Source of the DNA: an uncultured Prevotella sp.
GTDB taxonomy: Bacteria; Bacteroidota; Bacteroidia; Bacteroidales; Bacteroidaceae
Length of the DNA: 64,000 nucleotides
Direction of reading: 5' to 3'
Assembly (NCBI GenBank): GCA_900551055.1
Contig: URUK01000013.1
Coordinates: 3,934-67,933, forward strand
Part shown: piece by piece, positions 25,779-34,624 of the stretch
How positions within the stretch are numbered: the first letter of the stretch is position 1
Layout: every line of letters begins with the position of its first letter
Made by a program: the position numbers and the translations under genes
The notes under the pieces: model-generated
What the model was told of the DNA's origin: nothing
Databases searched by the model: none
The model's input: only the letters and a program-made list of their open reading frames with translations

Positions 25779-26567
25779 CTATTTATTCTTTTTGCATATT
25801 ATCTGGTTGTCAAACTCAAGGTTGATGTACGAATACTTGTTCCATCCAGCCTTGCTAAGACCGTATTTGTAGAACTTCTTTAGCCGTCCGAGCTTTGTCT
25901 GCACGAAGCCGGCCGTCAGTTCCCTGCGCTTGCTTGCATATTTCGCCTGCGGCAGCGCGCCCAAATAAACGATGTGGTCGCCCACCCGGGGCACCAGTTC
26001 CACGCCCAAGTCGGGGAGGATGTTGATTTGCACTATCTGGTTGCGCCAGAACTCGTCCTTCATTATCTCTATGGCCAGGTTGGCGAGATACATCCGCGAA
26101 TACCACCGCGTTATGTTCCCGGTGGCAATTATGAGGTCTGACGTGTAAGTGGAGTTTGGCATTATGCCGCCGTGGTCGTCAAGGTAATAGTCCTCTCCGG
26201 CAATGTTCTTTACGCGCACGATGGGCAGCCGCTGCGTGATACTTATGTTGACGCACCCGTCCTTGGTCTTGTAGCACTGCGCTTCCTTGACGAACGGACT
26301 GTCCTTCAGCTTGTCCTCGATGTCGCGCGGGTTTACGTCCTTCATGCGTTTCTTGAACGGATACAGCCTGCTCCGCTCCAGAATGCGCTTTATCTCTTCA
26401 GCGCTAAGGAAGCCGTTTGTGCTCTCGTCCTCAATGTTTATAGCCACCTTTGTGCATACTGGATAGGCCTCCTTCGGGTTGTTGAAGGAGGTCATGGCCA
26501 TCACTACGTACACGGCAATGGCCGCGCAGAGTGCAAAGGTAAGCATCTTTTTCAGACGGTACTTCAT
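25779..26567 (-). CDS. ftsQ: Cell division protein FtsQ
   Basis: A bitopic inner-membrane divisome protein of 262 residues. It has a short cytoplasmic Lys/Arg-rich start (MKYRLKKM), one membrane segment (TFALCAAIAVYVVMAMT), and a periplasmic part with a POTRA-like domain and FtsQ-type beta domain (for example FVKEAQCYKTKDGCVNISIT, RLPIVRVKN). It recruits FtsL/FtsB partners in other bacteria. Its start codon directly follows the murC stop with no gap, so translation is coupled. Confidence 0.92.
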   Translation of the reverse strand: MKYRLKKMLTFALCAAIAVYVVMAMTSFNNPKEAYPVCTKVAINIEDESTNGFLSAEEIKRILERSRLYPFKKRMKDVNPRDIEDKLKDSPFVKEAQCYKTKDGCVNISITQRLPIVRVKNIAGEDYYLDDHGGIMPNSTYTSDLIIATGNITRWYSRMYLANLAIEIMKDEFWRNQIVQINILPDLGVELVPRVGDHIVYLGALPQAKYASKRRELTAGFVQTKLGRLKKFYKYGLSKAGWNKYSYINLEFDNQIICKKNK

Positions 26568-27950
26568 TTATCTGTATTTTTCCAAGAGTATTTTCTCTAT
26601 TTGCGGAACGTAGTTGTCAAGGTCGCCGGCACCGAGCACCACAAGAACCTCGAAGTCGTTGTCCCTCACAAACGACGGCACGTCTTCCTTGTGCAGCATC
26701 GTCTTCTTCACTCCGGGGGCGAGGTTGTCGTAAATCAGCTTCGAGGTTACGCCGGGAATAGGCTCCTCACGGGCAGGATATATGTCGCAGAGCACCACCT
26801 CGTCAAGCAGGCTTAGGCTCTCGGCAAAGTCCTTGTAGAAGTCGCGCGTGCGGCTGTACAGGTGGGGTTGGAATATGGCGGTTATTTTCCTGTCCTTGTA
26901 AAGCTCGCGTATGCTCATGGCGCTTTGCCTTATTTCCTTGGGATGGTGGGCGTAGTCGCTCAGGAAAACGATGCGTTCCGTCTTGATTTTGAAGTCGAAA
27001 CGGCGGTCAACCCCCTTGTAGGTCCGCATGCCGTATTTAAGCTCTTCCGCAGTGCATCCGTTGAGCTGGGCCATCGCCATTGCGGCTATGCCGTTCTCGA
27101 TGTTGATTGGCACGGGCTGGCCGAGGCATATACCGTTGACACGTTCCACGGGCGACACGAAGTCGAACGTTATCTCCCCGTCCTTTATCACTATGTTCTC
27201 GGCATGGAAGTCGCCGCCGTCGCGGCTATATTCATACACCTTCACTCCGGGCTGCACACGCTGGCGCATCTCCAATCCGGCGTGCATTATGAGCGCACCG
27301 CCCGGCTGTATCAGTCCGGTATAGTGGGCGAAGCTCTCGAGGTAAGCCTCTTTCGTGCCGTAAATGTCGAGATGGTCGGGATCGGTCGACGTGATTACGC
27401 TCATCCACGGGCGCAGCCAGTGGAACGAGCGGTCGAACTCGTCGGCCTCGATTACCACGTAGTCGCTTTCCTTGCTCAGTATGTAGTTCGACGAGTAGTT
27501 CTTCGTTATGCCGCCGAGGAAGGCGTTGCAGTCAACATGGCTCTGGTGCATGATGTGCGCGCACATGGCCGACGTGGTTGTCTTGCCGTGCGTCCCGGCC
27601 ACGCACAGCCCCTTGTGGGCGCGCGTAAGCATGCCGAGCACCTGGGCGCGCTTCTCCACATCGAAGCCGTCGGCACGGAAAGCGGCCAGTTCCTTGTGGC
27701 TTTCGGGTACGGCGGGGGTGTACACTACGAGCGTCGACTCGCGGTTGCGGCAGGCGTGGGGTATCTCGTCCACGTTTTCTTCATAGTGTATCAGCATTCC
27801 CTCCTGTTCCAGTTGTGCGGTAAGGGCGGAAGGTGTCTTGTCGTAACCGGCCACCACCACTCCCCTGTGAAGGAAGTAACGGGCTATGGCGCTCATGCCA
27901 ATGCCGCCAGCCCCGATGAAATATACTGCTTTGATATCGTTCAGTTCCAT
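26568..27950 (-). CDS. murC: UDP-N-acetylmuramate--L-alanine ligase
   Basis: Cytoplasmic ATP-dependent ligase that adds L-Ala to UDP-MurNAc, the first step of the peptide stem. The 460 residues show the N-terminal UDP site FIGAGGIGMSAIARYF, the ATP-binding CVAGTHGKTTTSAM (about 117-130), DEFDRSFHW, and HHPKEIRQSAMSIREL in the C-terminal domain. It lies between murG and ftsQ in the cell-wall/division operon, with a 210-bp gap to murG occupied by repeat C4. Confidence 0.97.
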   Translation of the reverse strand: MELNDIKAVYFIGAGGIGMSAIARYFLHRGVVVAGYDKTPSALTAQLEQEGMLIHYEENVDEIPHACRNRESTLVVYTPAVPESHKELAAFRADGFDVEKRAQVLGMLTRAHKGLCVAGTHGKTTTSAMCAHIMHQSHVDCNAFLGGITKNYSSNYILSKESDYVVIEADEFDRSFHWLRPWMSVITSTDPDHLDIYGTKEAYLESFAHYTGLIQPGGALIMHAGLEMRQRVQPGVKVYEYSRDGGDFHAENIVIKDGEITFDFVSPVERVNGICLGQPVPINIENGIAAMAMAQLNGCTAEELKYGMRTYKGVDRRFDFKIKTERIVFLSDYAHHPKEIRQSAMSIRELYKDRKITAIFQPHLYSRTRDFYKDFAESLSLLDEVVLCDIYPAREEPIPGVTSKLIYDNLAPGVKKTMLHKEDVPSFVRDNDFEVLVVLGAGDLDNYVPQIEKILLEKYR

Positions 27951-27967
27951 TGTTGTTTATGAAATAA

Positions 27968-28160
27968 ACACCCACCCAAACCCTCCCGAGGGGAGGGAGC
28001 TTGGTATGCTTTTCAGGATGCCAACGTGGGTGGATACCTTTATTTTTATTGCTCTATAATCAGTAAATCCGGCCTATCAGCCTATTCTCGCCTGCCTGTT
28101 TGCGACGCCCGCCCTCAAGGCATATCAGGCACCCTCCCTTCGGGAGGGCTGGGGTGGGTG
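27968..28160. repeat. Family C inverted pair, C4
   Basis: A left unit (ACCCACCCAAACCCTCCCG, then AGGGGAGGGAGCTTGGTATGC) and a right inverted unit (CACCCTCCCTTCGGGAGGGC...GGGGTGGGTG) are separated by about 125 bp with no ORF. The right arm abuts the murG stop codon. It interrupts the murG-murC spacing. Confidence 0.85.
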
Positions 28161-29270
28161 TCATTTTCTTGCAAGTTCCACCACCTTGTCGGCTATGATG
28201 TCGGCCGAGTCAGGCAGAGCCAGCTTCTTTATGTTGGCCGAGAGGGCGGCCAGCCGCGCGTCGTCATTCACCGTTTCCAGCGCCATCGCGATGGCCTTTT
28301 CGGGCGCGTCGGCATCCTTCACGTAAAGGGCGGCGTCCTTTTCTACCAGTGCGAGGGCGTTTTTCGTCTGGTGGTCTTCGGCCACATTGGGCGAAGGCAC
28401 GAGTATCACGGGCTTGCCTATGAGGCAGAACTCTGATATGCTGCTGGCTCCGGCGCGGCTTATCACCAGGTCGGCGGCGCGGTAAGCGGCGCCCATGTCG
28501 CTGATGAAGTCGGTCACCTTGAGCATGGGCAGGTCCGTCCGGCCTGCCAGCCGCTCGTTGATTGAGGCGTTGTAGTATTTGCCCGTCTGCCAGATGAACT
28601 GCACTCCCGACGCCTTTATGTCCTCAAGATGGCTCATCACGCTTTCGTTCATCGTCCTTGCGCCGAGGCTTCCGCCTACAATGAGCACGGTCTTTTTCGT
28701 TTCGTCCAGCCCGAACGAGCGAAGCGCCTCCGCCTTCGTCATCTTGGTGTCAAGCAAAGCCTGGCGCACGGGGTTGCCCGTCTTCACGATTTTCTCCGCC
28801 GGGAAGAAGCGCTCCATGCCGTCGTAGGCCACACAGATGCAGTCAACCTTCTTGGCAAGCAGCTTGTTCGTAACCCCGGCATACGAGTTCTGCTCCTGTA
28901 TGAGGCACGGCACGCCGTGCTTGGCGCACTCGTTCAGCGTGGGGCCGCTGGCGTATCCGCCCACTCCCACGGCAGCCATCGGCCTGAACCGGCGTATTAT
29001 CCGCCTCGCCATGCGCTGGCTTTTCCATATCTTCAACAGCACGGCGAAGTTCTTAAACAGGTTCTTGCGGTCGAAGCCGCAGATTGGCAGGCCTACAATC
29101 TTATAGCCGGCAGCCGGCACGCGCTGCATCTCCATGCGGCCGAGCGCGCCCACAAACAGTATGTCGGCGTCGGGATGCTTGGCCCGTATGGCGTTGGCGA
29201 TGGAAACGGCCGGGAAAATATGTCCGCCCGTACCTCCACCGCTGATGATTATCCTTAGTTTTTGCTCCAT
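28161..29270 (-). CDS. murG: UDP-N-acetylglucosamine transferase MurG
   Basis: Peripheral inner-membrane GT28 enzyme that adds GlcNAc to lipid I to make lipid II. The 369 residues show the N-terminal glycine loop ISGGGTGGHIFPAV (about 9-22), GVGGYASGPTL (about 102-112), LIQEQNSYAGVTNK, LIVGGSLGARTMN, and the UDP-GlcNAc site VISRAGASSISEF with PVILVPSPNVAEDHQTKNA. It is the first gene of this part of the division cluster, with its own promoter at 29294-29325. Confidence 0.97.
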   Translation of the reverse strand: MEQKLRIIISGGGTGGHIFPAVSIANAIRAKHPDADILFVGALGRMEMQRVPAAGYKIVGLPICGFDRKNLFKNFAVLLKIWKSQRMARRIIRRFRPMAAVGVGGYASGPTLNECAKHGVPCLIQEQNSYAGVTNKLLAKKVDCICVAYDGMERFFPAEKIVKTGNPVRQALLDTKMTKAEALRSFGLDETKKTVLIVGGSLGARTMNESVMSHLEDIKASGVQFIWQTGKYYNASINERLAGRTDLPMLKVTDFISDMGAAYRAADLVISRAGASSISEFCLIGKPVILVPSPNVAEDHQTKNALALVEKDAALYVKDADAPEKAIAMALETVNDDARLAALSANIKKLALPDSADIIADKVVELARK

Positions 29271-29293
29271 TGACCTTATACCTTATTATTTGG

Positions 29294-29325
29294 CAAAAGT
29301 AATCAAATTTTTTCTTATACTACAA
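29294..29325 (-). promoter_or_regulatory. murG operon promoter
   Basis: TTG (29323-29325, minus strand) is followed after 21 nt by TACTTTTG, an exact TAnnTTTG. The start codon is about 20 nt further on. It shows that murG-yqeY is an independent transcription unit here. Confidence 0.65.
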
Positions 29326-29465
29326 CTTTAAGTGATATTTTTCCTGCGCGCAGGCAATTTCATGACAGAGGTCATAAGGGAAGAACGAAAAGGCAACAGC
29401 CATTGTCCGGGCGGCGTTTTTCCTCCATCCCGGCCCTTCCTGCACTCCCAGTACTCTCATGTCTG

Positions 29466-29557
29466 TTTCCAAAAGACGGCAAAACGCGCTGCAAAAGGTG
29501 GCCTTTCAGCTTGCAAAAGGCCACCTTTTACAAGCCAAAAGGCTACCTTTTGCAATG
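29466..29557. repeat. Family R repeat, copy R6
   Basis: Modules AAAAGACGGCAAAA, AAAAGGTGGCCTTTC, AAAAGGCCACCTTTTA and AAAAGGCTACCTTTT. It lies between the divergent murG and korA genes, so it need not terminate either. The rest of 29558-30038 has a pyrimidine-rich run (about 29640-29710) and AT-rich DNA with no credible gene; TACATTTG at 29820-29827 might be a korA promoter box. Confidence 0.75.
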
Positions 29558-30038
29558 CAGCCCGTAAGTACCTGGGAACCAACAAGTTACAAAACACAAG
29601 ACAAACCGCCGCAACCCATGTCCTGACAGACGCCGGATTTTTCACTTTCCATTTCTCACTTTTCGTCAAACAGCCGTCGTATTCTTCACTTTCCGCCTTT
29701 CATTTTCCATTCAAAGCCACGTCATGCCAATGAGAAAACAACAGCCGTCATTTAACAGAAAGAATGCGACGGAAACGTTAAACATCTTTCTTTATGACAC
29801 CATAAACGGTAAATAAATATACATTTGCAACCACGCAAAGTAAAATTCCGCTGTTTTGTGACATGAAAAAGATTTTTTATCTGCAAAACATTTTGATAAT
29901 TCAATAATCTTTCCGACATTTGCAAAATGATAGCATTCAAGCCATTCATACGCTGCGGCAAGGCCGTTTAACCCCTTGCGCGGCGGTGAAGGGTTACAAA
30001 ATGTAAGCACAAACAAGCGAATGTAAAAACACTTGATT

Positions 30039-31889
30039 ATGGCAGAAGAATTGGAAGTAAAGCAATTGGACGATGTCGTAGTGCGCTTTTCCGGCGACTC
30101 GGGCGACGGAATGCAGCTGGCCGGCAACATCTTTTCTACGGTGTCGGCCACGGTTGGTAACGGAATATCCACGTTCCCCGACTACCCGGCGGACATCCGC
30201 GCGCCGCAAGGCTCGCTGACAGGCGTATCCGGGTTTCAGGTCCACATCGCCAGCGGACGCGCCTACACGCCCGGCGACAAGTGCGACGTGCTCGTGGCGA
30301 TGAACGCCGCAGCCCTGAAGACACAGTACAGGTTTGCCAAGCCACAGGCCACCATCATCATCGACACCGACAGCTTCGGCCCGAAAGACCTTGAGAAGGC
30401 CCAGTTCAAGACACCGGACTACCTCGCGGAAATGGGAATCGACAGCGACAGGGTGGTAGCCTGCCCCATCACGCAGATGGTGAAAGACTGTCTCGCCGAC
30501 AGCGGGATGGACAACAAGGCCGTGCTGAAATGCCGAAACATGTTCGCCCTCGGCGTGGTGTGCTGGCTGTTCAACCGCGACATAAAGTTTGTCGAGGCGT
30601 TCCTGCGCGAGAAATTCGACAAGAAACCCGCCGTGGCCGAAGCCAACATCAAGGTTGTAAACGCCGGTTTCGACTACGGGCACAACGTCCACGCCAGCGT
30701 ACCGGCGACATACCGCATCGAATCCAAGAACAAGGTGAAAGGCCGCTACATGGACATTACCGGCAACAAGGCCACCGCATACGGACTCATCGCCGCCGCC
30801 GAGAAGGCCGGACTGAAGCTCTACTTAGGCTCATACCCCATCACTCCTGCCACCGACATTCTGCACGAGCTGGCTAAACACAAGTCGCTGGGAGTGATGA
30901 CGGTGCAGTGCGAGGACGAGATTTCGGGCTGCGCAAGCGCCATAGGAGCGTCGTTCGCAGGCGCACTGGCAGCAACTTCCACGTCAGGTCCCGGCATCTG
31001 CCTCAAGTCTGAAGCAATGAATCTCGCCGTAATCGACGAGCTTCCCCTCGTAGTAATCGACGTCCAGCGCGGCGGTCCGTCAACCGGCCTGCCCACAAAG
31101 AGCGAGCAGACCGACCTGCTGCAGGCCCTCTTCGGCCGCAACGGAGAGTCGCCCATGCCCGTAATAGCCGCCACAAGCCCCACAAACTGCTTCGACGCAG
31201 TGTACGCCGCAGCTAAAATCGCGCTCGAGCACCTCACCCCCGTAGTGCTGCTTACCGACGCCTTCGTGGCCAACGGCTCGGCGGCGTGGAAACTGCCAAG
31301 CATCGACGAGCTGCCGGAGATACATCCGCACTACGTAACTCCTGAACAGAAAGGACACTACACGCCGTACCAGCGCGACCCGGAGACCGGCGTCCGCTAC
31401 TGGGCCGTGCCAGGACAGGAGGGCTACGAGCACATATTAGGCGGTCTGGAGAAAGACGGCAACACCGGAGCGATATCCACCGACCCGGAGAACCACGACA
31501 AGATGTGCCATCTCCGCGCGCTAAAGGTATTCAAGATACCCGTGCCCGACGTGGAAGTTCTTGGCGACGCCGACGACGCCGACCTGCTTATCGTAGGTTT
31601 CGGAGGCACCTTCGGACACCTCTACTCCGCCATGACGGAACTACGCAACGCAGGCAACAAGGTGGCTTTGGCGCACTTCAGCTACATCAATCCGCTGCCG
31701 AAGAACACCGCCCACGTACTTACGAAATATAAGAAGGTGGTCGTAGCCGAGCAGAACCTCGGCCAGTTCGCCGGTTACCTGCGCATGAAGATTGACAACT
31801 TCGCCCCTTACCAGTTCAACCAGGTTAAGGGACAGCCCTTCGTTGTAGAAGAACTTGTAAAGGCGTTCACTAAGATAATTAAGAGTTAA
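30039..31889 (+). CDS. korA: 2-oxoacid:ferredoxin oxidoreductase, fused gamma-alpha subunit
   Basis: Part of a cytoplasmic enzyme that oxidatively decarboxylates a 2-oxoacid (2-oxoglutarate is likeliest) to the acyl-CoA with ferredoxin. The 616 residues start with a gamma domain (DDVVVRFSGDSGDGMQLAGN, residues about 8-27, to 190) and continue with the alpha pyrimidine-binding part (YLGSYPITPATDILHELAKH; DVQRGGPSTGLPTKSEQTDL). It lacks its own iron-sulphur ligand motif. Start ATG 30039 is chosen over a TTG six bases upstream. The last two codons and stop lie inside the left arm of the inserted cassette at 31877; korB resumes after it. Confidence 0.93.
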   Translation: MAEELEVKQLDDVVVRFSGDSGDGMQLAGNIFSTVSATVGNGISTFPDYPADIRAPQGSLTGVSGFQVHIASGRAYTPGDKCDVLVAMNAAALKTQYRFAKPQATIIIDTDSFGPKDLEKAQFKTPDYLAEMGIDSDRVVACPITQMVKDCLADSGMDNKAVLKCRNMFALGVVCWLFNRDIKFVEAFLREKFDKKPAVAEANIKVVNAGFDYGHNVHASVPATYRIESKNKVKGRYMDITGNKATAYGLIAAAEKAGLKLYLGSYPITPATDILHELAKHKSLGVMTVQCEDEISGCASAIGASFAGALAATSTSGPGICLKSEAMNLAVIDELPLVVIDVQRGGPSTGLPTKSEQTDLLQALFGRNGESPMPVIAATSPTNCFDAVYAAAKIALEHLTPVVLLTDAFVANGSAAWKLPSIDELPEIHPHYVTPEQKGHYTPYQRDPETGVRYWAVPGQEGYEHILGGLEKDGNTGAISTDPENHDKMCHLRALKVFKIPVPDVEVLGDADDADLLIVGFGGTFGHLYSAMTELRNAGNKVALAHFSYINPLPKNTAHVLTKYKKVVVAEQNLGQFAGYLRMKIDNFAPYQFNQVKGQPFVVEELVKAFTKIIKS

Positions 31890-32380
31890 GAATTAAGAAT
31901 TAAGAAAATATGCTTATGGGCGACAACCTCATAGATAAGCGCAGCTACGCTTTTGCCTTACGCGTTGTCAAGGCGTATCAGTATCTTTGCGACGCCAAAG
32001 ACGAACGCATATTGTCAAAACAATTGCTAAGAAGCGGCACGGCAATAGGCGCACTGATGCGTGAAGCTAAGTTTGCCCAAAGCAGAGCGGACTTTATAAA
32101 TAAGGCCTCAATAGCACTTAAAGAAGCCAACGAAACTCTTTATTGGATAGAATTGTTACATGACAGCGGCTACATTGGCGGCATTTCGTTCTCGTCAATA
32201 CACAACGAAGCGAACGAAATAACATCAATTTTAGCATCAATAGTCAAAACAAGCAAGGAAAATTCAATGAAATATAGTTCTGAAGGCTTTGTCCGTGAAG
32301 ATTATTTTTTTGATTATTAATTCATGATTCTTGATTTAACAATGGTAATTTTCTTAATTCTTAACTCTTAATTCTTAATT
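31877..32380 (+). mobile_element. Four-helix-bundle cassette between korA and korB
   Basis: A 504-bp unit bounded by inverted arms 31877-31909 and 32348-32380 that pair at 31 of 33 positions. Each arm is four 7-bp units (AATTAAG or AGTTAAG) plus AAAAT; the only mismatches come from one AGTTAAG occupying a different slot. The interior is one gene for an intervening-sequence-type four-helix-bundle protein. The unit exactly fills the korA-korB gap: korA ends inside the left arm, and korB starts 5 bp after the right arm. There is no transposase. Arms are built like those of the family H hairpins in this window. Confidence 0.65.
31910..32320 (+). CDS. Four-helix-bundle protein (23S rRNA intervening-sequence type, Avd-like)
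   Basis: A 136-residue protein recognisable as the four-helix-bundle family first seen in 23S rRNA intervening sequences: GDNLIDKRSYAFALRVVKAY, ILSKQLLRSGTAIGALMREA, FINKASIALKEANETLYWIE and LLHDSGYI. The fold is shared with the Avd accessory proteins of diversity-generating retroelements and makes basic pentamers that bind nucleic acid; no reverse transcriptase is nearby here. The gene looks clearly more AT-rich than korA and korB. A second Met at 31916 is an equally good start. Function in free-standing cassettes is unknown; a role in the spread of the flanking repeats is my inference. Confidence 0.88.
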   Translation: MLMGDNLIDKRSYAFALRVVKAYQYLCDAKDERILSKQLLRSGTAIGALMREAKFAQSRADFINKASIALKEANETLYWIELLHDSGYIGGISFSSIHNEANEITSILASIVKTSKENSMKYSSEGFVREDYFFDY

Positions 32381-32384
32381 AGAG

Positions 32385-33386
32385 ATGTACACAGCCCAAG
32401 ATTATAAGAAGGGACAACCGCGCTGGTGTCCCGGTTGCGGAGACCATTTCTTCCTCGCGTCCCTGCACAAGGCAATGGCGGAAATAGGCGTTCCGCCGTA
32501 TCAGACAGCCGTGATTTCAGGCATAGGATGCTCAAGCCGACTGCCGTATTACGTCAATACGTATGCCATGCAGACAATACACGGACGGGCAGCAGCCATC
32601 GCCACGGGTGCGAAAGTAGCCAATCCCGACCTTGCTATATGGCAAATCAGCGGCGACGGCGACGGCCTCGCCATAGGCGGAAACCACTTCATACACGCCA
32701 TGAGGCGCAACATCGACATCAACATCGTGCTGCTCAACAACCGCATCTACGGACTGACGAAAGGCCAGTACTCGCCTACGTCGCCGCGAGGGTTCGTCAG
32801 CAAGTCGTCGCCTTACGGCACAGTGGAAGACCCGTTCCTGCCCGCCGAGCTGTGCTTCGGTGCAAGGGGGCACTTCTTCGCACGCGCCGTAGCCACCGAT
32901 GCGGAAGGAACCGTCGACGTACTCAAGGCCGCCTACCACCACAAAGGCGCTTCGGTATGCGAGATTTTGCAGAACTGCGTCATCTTCAACAACGGCTGTT
33001 ATGACGCCATATACAAAAAGGAGGGGCGCGCAAAGAACGCAATCTACGTGCACCACGGCCAGCCTTTGGTGTTCGGAGAGAACAACGAGTACGGCCTTAT
33101 GCAGGAAGGCTTCGGCCTGAAGGTGGTGAAGATAGGCGAGAACGGCGTGACATTGGACGACATCCTTGTACACGACGCACACTGTCTTGACAACACCCTG
33201 CAACTGAAACTCGCCATGATGGACAACGAACACGGCTTCCCCGTTGCCCTGGGTGTCATCCGCGACGTGGAAGCTCCTACCTACGAAGCCGCCGTACACG
33301 AGCAGATAGAGGAAGTGAAGGGAAAGAAGAAGTACCACAACTTCGCAGAACTGCTTGAGACGAACGACATCTGGGAGGTAAAGTAA
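32385..33386 (+). CDS. korB: 2-oxoacid:ferredoxin oxidoreductase, beta subunit
   Basis: Thiamine-diphosphate-binding subunit that partners KorA. The 333 residues include the N-terminal CPGCGDHFFLASLHKAM (14-30), GIGCSSRLPYYVNTY, the ThDP/Mg motif region SGDGDGLAIGGNHFIHAMRR, and LLNNRIYGLTKGQYSPTSPRG. The length is normal. In related operons korB follows korA closely; here a 504-bp cassette separates them, so expression may depend on read-through or on a new promoter in the cassette. No promoter box is evident in the right arm. Confidence 0.93.
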   Translation: MYTAQDYKKGQPRWCPGCGDHFFLASLHKAMAEIGVPPYQTAVISGIGCSSRLPYYVNTYAMQTIHGRAAAIATGAKVANPDLAIWQISGDGDGLAIGGNHFIHAMRRNIDINIVLLNNRIYGLTKGQYSPTSPRGFVSKSSPYGTVEDPFLPAELCFGARGHFFARAVATDAEGTVDVLKAAYHHKGASVCEILQNCVIFNNGCYDAIYKKEGRAKNAIYVHHGQPLVFGENNEYGLMQEGFGLKVVKIGENGVTLDDILVHDAHCLDNTLQLKLAMMDNEHGFPVALGVIRDVEAPTYEAAVHEQIEEVKGKKKYHNFAELLETNDIWEVK

Positions 33387-33398
33387 GAGACTATTATT

Positions 33399-33547
33399 AA
33401 AGGAGTTATCGGGAGTTAAAATGGAGTTAGGCGGATTACATCCGCCAGGAGTTAACGGACAAATGCCTTGTTTATGTTTGCCAAACATGCGTCCGTTGAC
33501 TCCGGCGCATAGCGCCTAACTCCATTTTAACTCCCGATAACTCCTTT
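33399..33547. repeat. Family H hairpin element, perfect 35-bp arms
   Basis: Arms 33399-33433 and 33513-33547 pair perfectly, with units of about 10 bp around GGAGTTA. Inside is a second pairing (33448-33460 with 33491-33503, 12 of 13) and a core containing AAATGCCTTGTT. It fills the gap between convergent genes: 12 bp from the korB stop and 5 bp from the M20 peptidase stop. It may also terminate both. Confidence 0.9.
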
Positions 33548-33552
33548 TTCCA

Positions 33553-34614
33553 TTACAACTTCACACCGTCGAGCAACCTGATGTACGTCGTTATCGCATC
33601 GCTTATCTCGCTGATGCAGACATATTCGTCGGCGGAATGCGAGCGTGACGACTCCCCCGGGCCAAGCTTCAGCGAGGGGAAAGGCATCAGGGCCTGGTCT
33701 GACAGCGTAGGAGAGCCGAACGGTGCCATCCCCATTTCCGTGCAACGGCGCACCACGGGATTGTCCATCGGCACGCCGGAAGACGACAGTCGGAACGAGC
33801 GAGCCTTGATTTCGCTTTTCATTTTGGTTTTAAGGAAGTTGAAAACGTCCTCGTTCCGATAAAACTCATTTGTCCTTATGTCTATCGTAAAGCGGCATTC
33901 GTCGGGCACGACGTTGTGTTGCGTGCCCGCGTTCACAACGGTTACGGTCATCAGCGTAGGGCCGAGCAGAGAACTTACCTTGTCGAAACGGTAAGAGCGC
34001 AGCCACGCGATGTCGTCCAGCGCTATGTAAATGGCGTTGACGCCCTCGCCCCTCGCAGCGTGCCCCGACCGTCCGTGAGCCACCGCGTCGACAACCATCA
34101 GCCCCTTTTCGGCCACCGCCGGCTGCATGCCTGTAGGCTCGCCGACCACTGCCATGTCGATTTCCGGCAGCATCGCCAATGCACGGCTGATGCCGTTCCG
34201 GCCAGAAACCTCCTCTTCGGCGGAGGCGAGATATACAAGATTATACGGCTGCTCCGTCTGCGAGAGGTGCCGGAACGCCTGCATGAGAGCCACAAGTCCG
34301 CCGCCGCAGTCGTTGCTGCCAAGGCCGTAAAGGCGGCCCTCCGAGATGTCGGGCGAGAAGGGGTCGCGCGTCCATGAGGGCACGGGCTTCACGGTGTCCA
34401 CGTGCGCATTGAGCAGCAGCGTGGGCTTGCCGCCGTCATAATGCGGACTTACCGCCCACACGTTGTTGCCCTCGCGCCGCGGCATAAAGCCGTAACCGCG
34501 CAGCTCGTCTTCAATTATTGATGCCGCGGCGGCCTCGTCACGGCTCACCGAAGGCGTGGCTATAAGCCGCCGGAGCAGGCCTACAGCCCGGTCAAGATAG
34601 TCGTTTTTATTCAT
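33553..34614 (-). CDS. M20-family amidohydrolase, ArgE/DapE-like deacylase
   Basis: A 353-residue cytoplasmic zinc enzyme of the M20 peptidase family. Visible motifs are LLLNAHVDTVKPV (metal His and Asp, about 73-85), the GSNDCGGGLVALMQ metal site, and ASAEEEVSGRNGI with the catalytic and metal Glu residues. In Bacteroidales such genes usually encode the deacylase of the arginine pathway, acting on N-acylated ornithine or citrulline; that assignment is by family, and no arginine genes flank it here. An ATG at 34620 is in frame, but it sits about where transcription from the adjacent box should begin, so 34614 is used. Confidence 0.82.
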   Translation of the reverse strand: MNKNDYLDRAVGLLRRLIATPSVSRDEAAAASIIEDELRGYGFMPRREGNNVWAVSPHYDGGKPTLLLNAHVDTVKPVPSWTRDPFSPDISEGRLYGLGSNDCGGGLVALMQAFRHLSQTEQPYNLVYLASAEEEVSGRNGISRALAMLPEIDMAVVGEPTGMQPAVAEKGLMVVDAVAHGRSGHAARGEGVNAIYIALDDIAWLRSYRFDKVSSLLGPTLMTVTVVNAGTQHNVVPDECRFTIDIRTNEFYRNEDVFNFLKTKMKSEIKARSFRLSSSGVPMDNPVVRRCTEMGMAPFGSPTLSDQALMPFPSLKLGPGESSRSHSADEYVCISEISDAITTYIRLLDGVKL

Positions 34615-34624
34615 AATCATGCGG

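Noticed and set aside
29332..29733. 133-codon frame between murG and korA
   Set aside because: Its middle is the translation of repeat R6 and its end that of a pyrimidine-rich run; not a protein.
31877..32380. Four-helix-bundle gene as part of a diversity-generating retroelement
   Set aside because: The protein is Avd-like, but there is no reverse transcriptase gene and no template/variable repeat pair nearby.
31877..32380. Cassette as an intervening sequence within 23S rRNA
   Set aside because: No rRNA sequence flanks it; both neighbours are protein genes.
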